Assembly: GCA_033065855.1 (NCBI GenBank)
Contig: JAVXUO010001587.1
Coordinates: forward strand, 632,501-696,500
Length of the DNA stretch: 64,000 nt
Reading direction: 5' to 3'
DNA from: Escallonia rubra
Lineage: Eukaryota > Streptophyta > Magnoliopsida > Escalloniales > Escalloniaceae
Made by a program: the position numbers and the translations under genes
Shown here: positions 60,806 to 64,000 of the stretch, one piece after another
Layout of the letters: each line of letters starts with the position of its first letter
How positions within the stretch are numbered: the stretch's first letter is position 1
The notes under the pieces: model-generated
The model's input: only the letters and a program-made list of their open reading frames with translations
Database searches by the model: none
Told to the model about the DNA's origin: nothing

Positions 60806-63216
60806 GGGAAAATTATGTTTTAAGGGGTTTTGGAAATAAAACTTAGTGGAAGGTGGGATTGTTTTGAAAAGTTATGAAAAAGTTGGGTGATTTTTTAAAA
60901 TTTCTGAACAAGGGACAGACTTAGAAAAAATGGGTTTTTTTAAATCCTTTACTTTGGTCTTCCCCAATTACCCTTGCTCCCAAAATTGTTGATCCCTGTT
61001 CTGGTACAAGTCATTTTCTGCAAGAATGCAAGTACGGTTATGCAAAGATGTTTGTCATTTTGTGTAGATATTCAAGTCGATTCTTCTATTCCAAACGATG
61101 CAATACTAAATTTGCCAAACATTGGTTTGTAATCATTTCTGAATCACAAAAGGTTTATTTTGTTTTTCAGGCTGACCCACGATTTGTTCGGAACAAAAAT
61201 CTACTGGAAGAGCTTATTGAGAATAAGGTTTGAACCAAAATGTTGCTTTTGTTTGGCACGAGTATCATTGGGTTGGTACAACCGGTACTTTTTCTTTTTT
61301 GTAGCAAATGAATTTAAATACTCTTATTTATTAACTGTAGAAACGTTTGTCAAATATATTGTCTAGTTACTAATGTGGACATATGAGATACTAAAAGAAG
61401 AACTATATTTTGTAGAAAAATGTCTAATATCAATTCACGGTATCCCGTTAGTTGGCTAAATTAGAGAACTATATTTTGTAGAAAAATGTCTAATATCAGT
61501 TCACGGCATCCCATCAGCTGGCTAAGTTAGAGCACTTGCGCCTTAAATAAGCTCGTCAATTCCTACATTCGGGAGATACTAAAGGAAGATAGTTCTTCTT
61601 TTACATCATCTATGCCAAACAATTGTTCTAATAAGGGTTCGAACGTAAAGAGACATGGGATATATAAGTCACATACTTGTACATTCCAAGCAATTCAGAA
61701 ATACTACTACAACAATCTTTTGATAAAGAAAAAAGAAGTAACAGATCCACTCTAAATACGCCACATGAAAACATAAGAATGCAAACTATTGAAAAAGTTA
61801 GAAACTATCTAAATCCATCCATCTAGAATAATACCTGCAAAAATGTGGACCGAAAACCTCCAAACTCCAGCAGTTGTTCGGTTGCAATAAAATTAACAGT
61901 ATTTCCTTCTAGGTTTGCATCTCTTCTCCAGATTCTTGTACCTAAAACAAATCATGCACTCATATAAATGATTTCATATTACCAAGACAAAAGTAACAAA
62001 GAGTGATGAACAATCCTCAGTTACGTACCTAAACATCTTGTACACCTCTTTGAAATTAATTTGATTGTGACAGGTACACTTTTCAGCTTCAGCTGTCCAG
62101 TCTGAAAGCTTAACTCTTGGTTAAGGGAAGCAACGTATTTTTTGGACAGGAAACTTTATTGAAATTATCTCTAATTACCAATTAATGAACATATATGGAG
62201 GCACATGGTGCACACACGTAACCACTCACATAGGAAAAGGATATATTTCCTTGTAACAGAGGCATAACGAACCCATCAAGCTGTATTAGGAAAGAAGTGA
62301 CATATGAGATACAAATTATATATATATGAGAGAGACATAATGATTTCGATTACTTAAACAGATACTTGAGTCACACAGCGTGGGGTGACTCTCCCATTGA
62401 TATCATTTTGTAACAGGTTTAACAAAAAGATCGGCTCATGATGACAATATTGTGAAGGTGTATTCTACTTCAGTGGCAATATTGCTAACAGTAGTTGTTT
62501 TTGTATTTCTATTCGGATATGTCCCTGGCTTTCTTTCTTGGCTCCGTTATCGTTTCTCTATCCGTATATATGCACTCCGTTGGGAAGTCACAGAGATACA
62601 AGTTATATTTGAATGAACAAGTGTTAGATCAGTAACTGAACAATATATTTGACAAACATTTAGAATTGCTTCTGTAGTTAGTAAATAATAATAGTATCTA
62701 AATTCATTTGCTACAAAAGAGGTAAAGTACTGTGAGTACTGACCCAATGATAGTCCTGCCAAACAAAAGCAATATTTTGGTCCAGGCTTTATTCTCAAGA
62801 AGTCCTCTGGTAGGTTTGTGTTCAAAACAAATCATGGGTCAGCCTGGAAAACAAAAAAAACACCTTGAGTTATTCAGAAATGATTAGATGCCAATATTTG
62901 GCAAATTTAGTATTGCATCGTTTGGAATAGAAGAAATGACTTGGAAATGTGCACAAACTGACAAGCATCTTCGCATAACTATACTTGCATTCTTGCAGAA
63001 AATGACTTGTATCTGAACATGGGTCAACAATTTTGGGGTAGGGGTAATTCGGGAAGACCAAAGTAAAGGATTTAAAAAAACCCATTTTTTTCTAAGTCTA
63101 CCCATTGTTCAGAAATTTTGAAAAGTCACCCCACTTTTTCACAACTTTTCAAAAAAAAAAAAAATCCACCCTTCATTAAGTTTTTATTCCAAAACCCCTC
63201 AAAACCTAATTTTCCC
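60806..63216. mobile_element. MULE-type element with ~580 bp terminal inverted repeats (foldback-like)
   Basis: Left arm about 60806-61372 and right arm about 62627-63216 are inverted copies at roughly 85-90 percent by eye, ending GGGAAAATTA. The flanks TACAAAGAA (60797-60805) and TACAAAGA (from 63217) form a near-perfect 9 bp duplication. The left duplicated unit has the uninserted GAATACAAAGAACTGTG. The arms hold short frames of 60-90 codons that I do not recognise. The 1.25 kb centre carries a 66 bp tandem duplication. No transposase. Confidence 0.82.
61399..61533. repeat. 66 bp tandem duplication inside the foldback MULE
   Basis: AGAACTATATTTTGTAGAAA and the following 46 bp occur twice back to back with a handful of transitions. 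Confidence 0.9.
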
Positions 63217-63299
63217 TACAAAGACTGTGTGTGTGCATGTAAGACTTCGTGTACTTACCGATTCTTCCTGCGTGCGAGAGTGTGCAGTGACGTCAACAA

Positions 63300-64000
63300 C
63301 CTGCAATACATTGAGAGAAACAAATGGTACTTATCGATTCTTCCTGCTGATGATTTCCAACGTTTCTCTCTCTCCTTAGCAGCTAACTAGCTATATCAGC
63401 TAACTAGCCATGTCATTTTTTTTACAAACTAGGAGGATGCTCATGCGATGCACGTGCACATTAGCATGTAACAAAATAAGATTACGTTATAAAAAAGTTA
63501 TAACTATATTTATTCTCTAAACTATAACAATTAATTTCCTGTGTTCAAGAATACATGTTAGTTTAATTGAAGTCAAAAGTGCAAGCTGAAATTGGAATGT
63601 ATATGTATATGGATTGCTCTAGCAACATTATCAAACCATCTAAATAATGTTATTAGTCTCCGAGCCATCTTCATGTAGCACAACTTCTATAGAACATAAA
63701 AAGGTCTACGTCGATTTGATGCCAATGAAAAGCCATCTCTCTATCATGGTCTTAATCACCATTCTTTAAAAGTAAAAATAGCTACTTTAGTAAATGAGGA
63801 GTAGCTGAAGTACTTAAGCCGCGCGATCCTTGCATGGAGGAAGGGCTTTGTACCTTATCCTAGTTTTCAATCAATGCATTTAGTGTTAAATTAAAAGGTT
63901 TAAAGTTTAATAATCAAGAAATTTTATATTTAACTTTATGCCAGCATTCATTGTAACACCCCGAACTTTTTTAAGACCTCCGAAATAATTCTGTTGGTTA
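63300..64000. repeat. Duplicated block B' (right unit), cut by the window end
   Basis: Counterpart of 52330-53000. It ends within TGTAACACCCCGAAC and following bases, so the right limit of the duplication is outside the window. Confidence 0.88.

Overview
The window is nuclear DNA of a flowering plant, most likely a eudicot. It has intron-split genes of plant-specialised-metabolism families, plant-type transposons (Mutator-like, CACTA, PIF/Harbinger, hAT), a Copia retroelement, plant-only protein domains (B3, plant mobile domain, FAR1 DNA-binding) and long AT-rich spacers. Everything was read by eye; family names come from motifs, not from database searches.

Three host genes are visible, all on the minus strand. 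A BAHD acyltransferase pseudogene lies at 1864-3142. A four-exon aldo-keto reductase that reads as intact (316 codons) spans 30215-38965. A five-exon cytochrome P450 of the CYP72A type that reads as intact (512 codons) spans 43230-47590. The AKR carries a whole Copia element in intron 1. The P450 carries a Mutator-type miniature element in intron 1 and a hAT element about 220 bp upstream of its start codon.

Most of the remaining sequence is transposon. At 3331-12206 there is an 8.9 kb Mutator-like element (MULE) with long terminal inverted repeats, lying between (TA)n tracts. It carries three genes: a FAR1/MULE transposase on plus, a two-exon B3-domain protein on plus, and a five-exon plant-mobile-domain plus Ulp1-protease gene on minus. 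A short self-complementary unit (GTCCGC ... GCGGAC) occurs about 20 times, in both terminal repeats and in arrays between the genes. This is the best candidate for an undescribed system here. At 16299-25787 there is a degenerate 9.5 kb CACTA element with TNP2-like and TNPA-like genes and a GTA target duplication. Two PIF/Harbinger-like elements with trinucleotide-repeat cores (14458-15797 and 49916-51159), two GGCC-rich hAT elements (47814-48755 and 53269-53896) and two Mutator-type miniature elements (45670-46814 and 57927-58910) form matched pairs.

From about 48.8 kb to the right edge the DNA is a diverged tandem duplication (blocks C-A-B, then C'-A'-B'). Comparing the copies shows empty sites for several insertions: Harbinger and a 0.9 kb element only in the left unit; a hAT element, a probable solo LTR and a 2.4 kb MULE with about 580 bp inverted repeats only in the right unit. 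The spacers at 1-1863, 12257-14454, 25791-28825, 39047-40257 and 41471-43229 show no recognisable gene.
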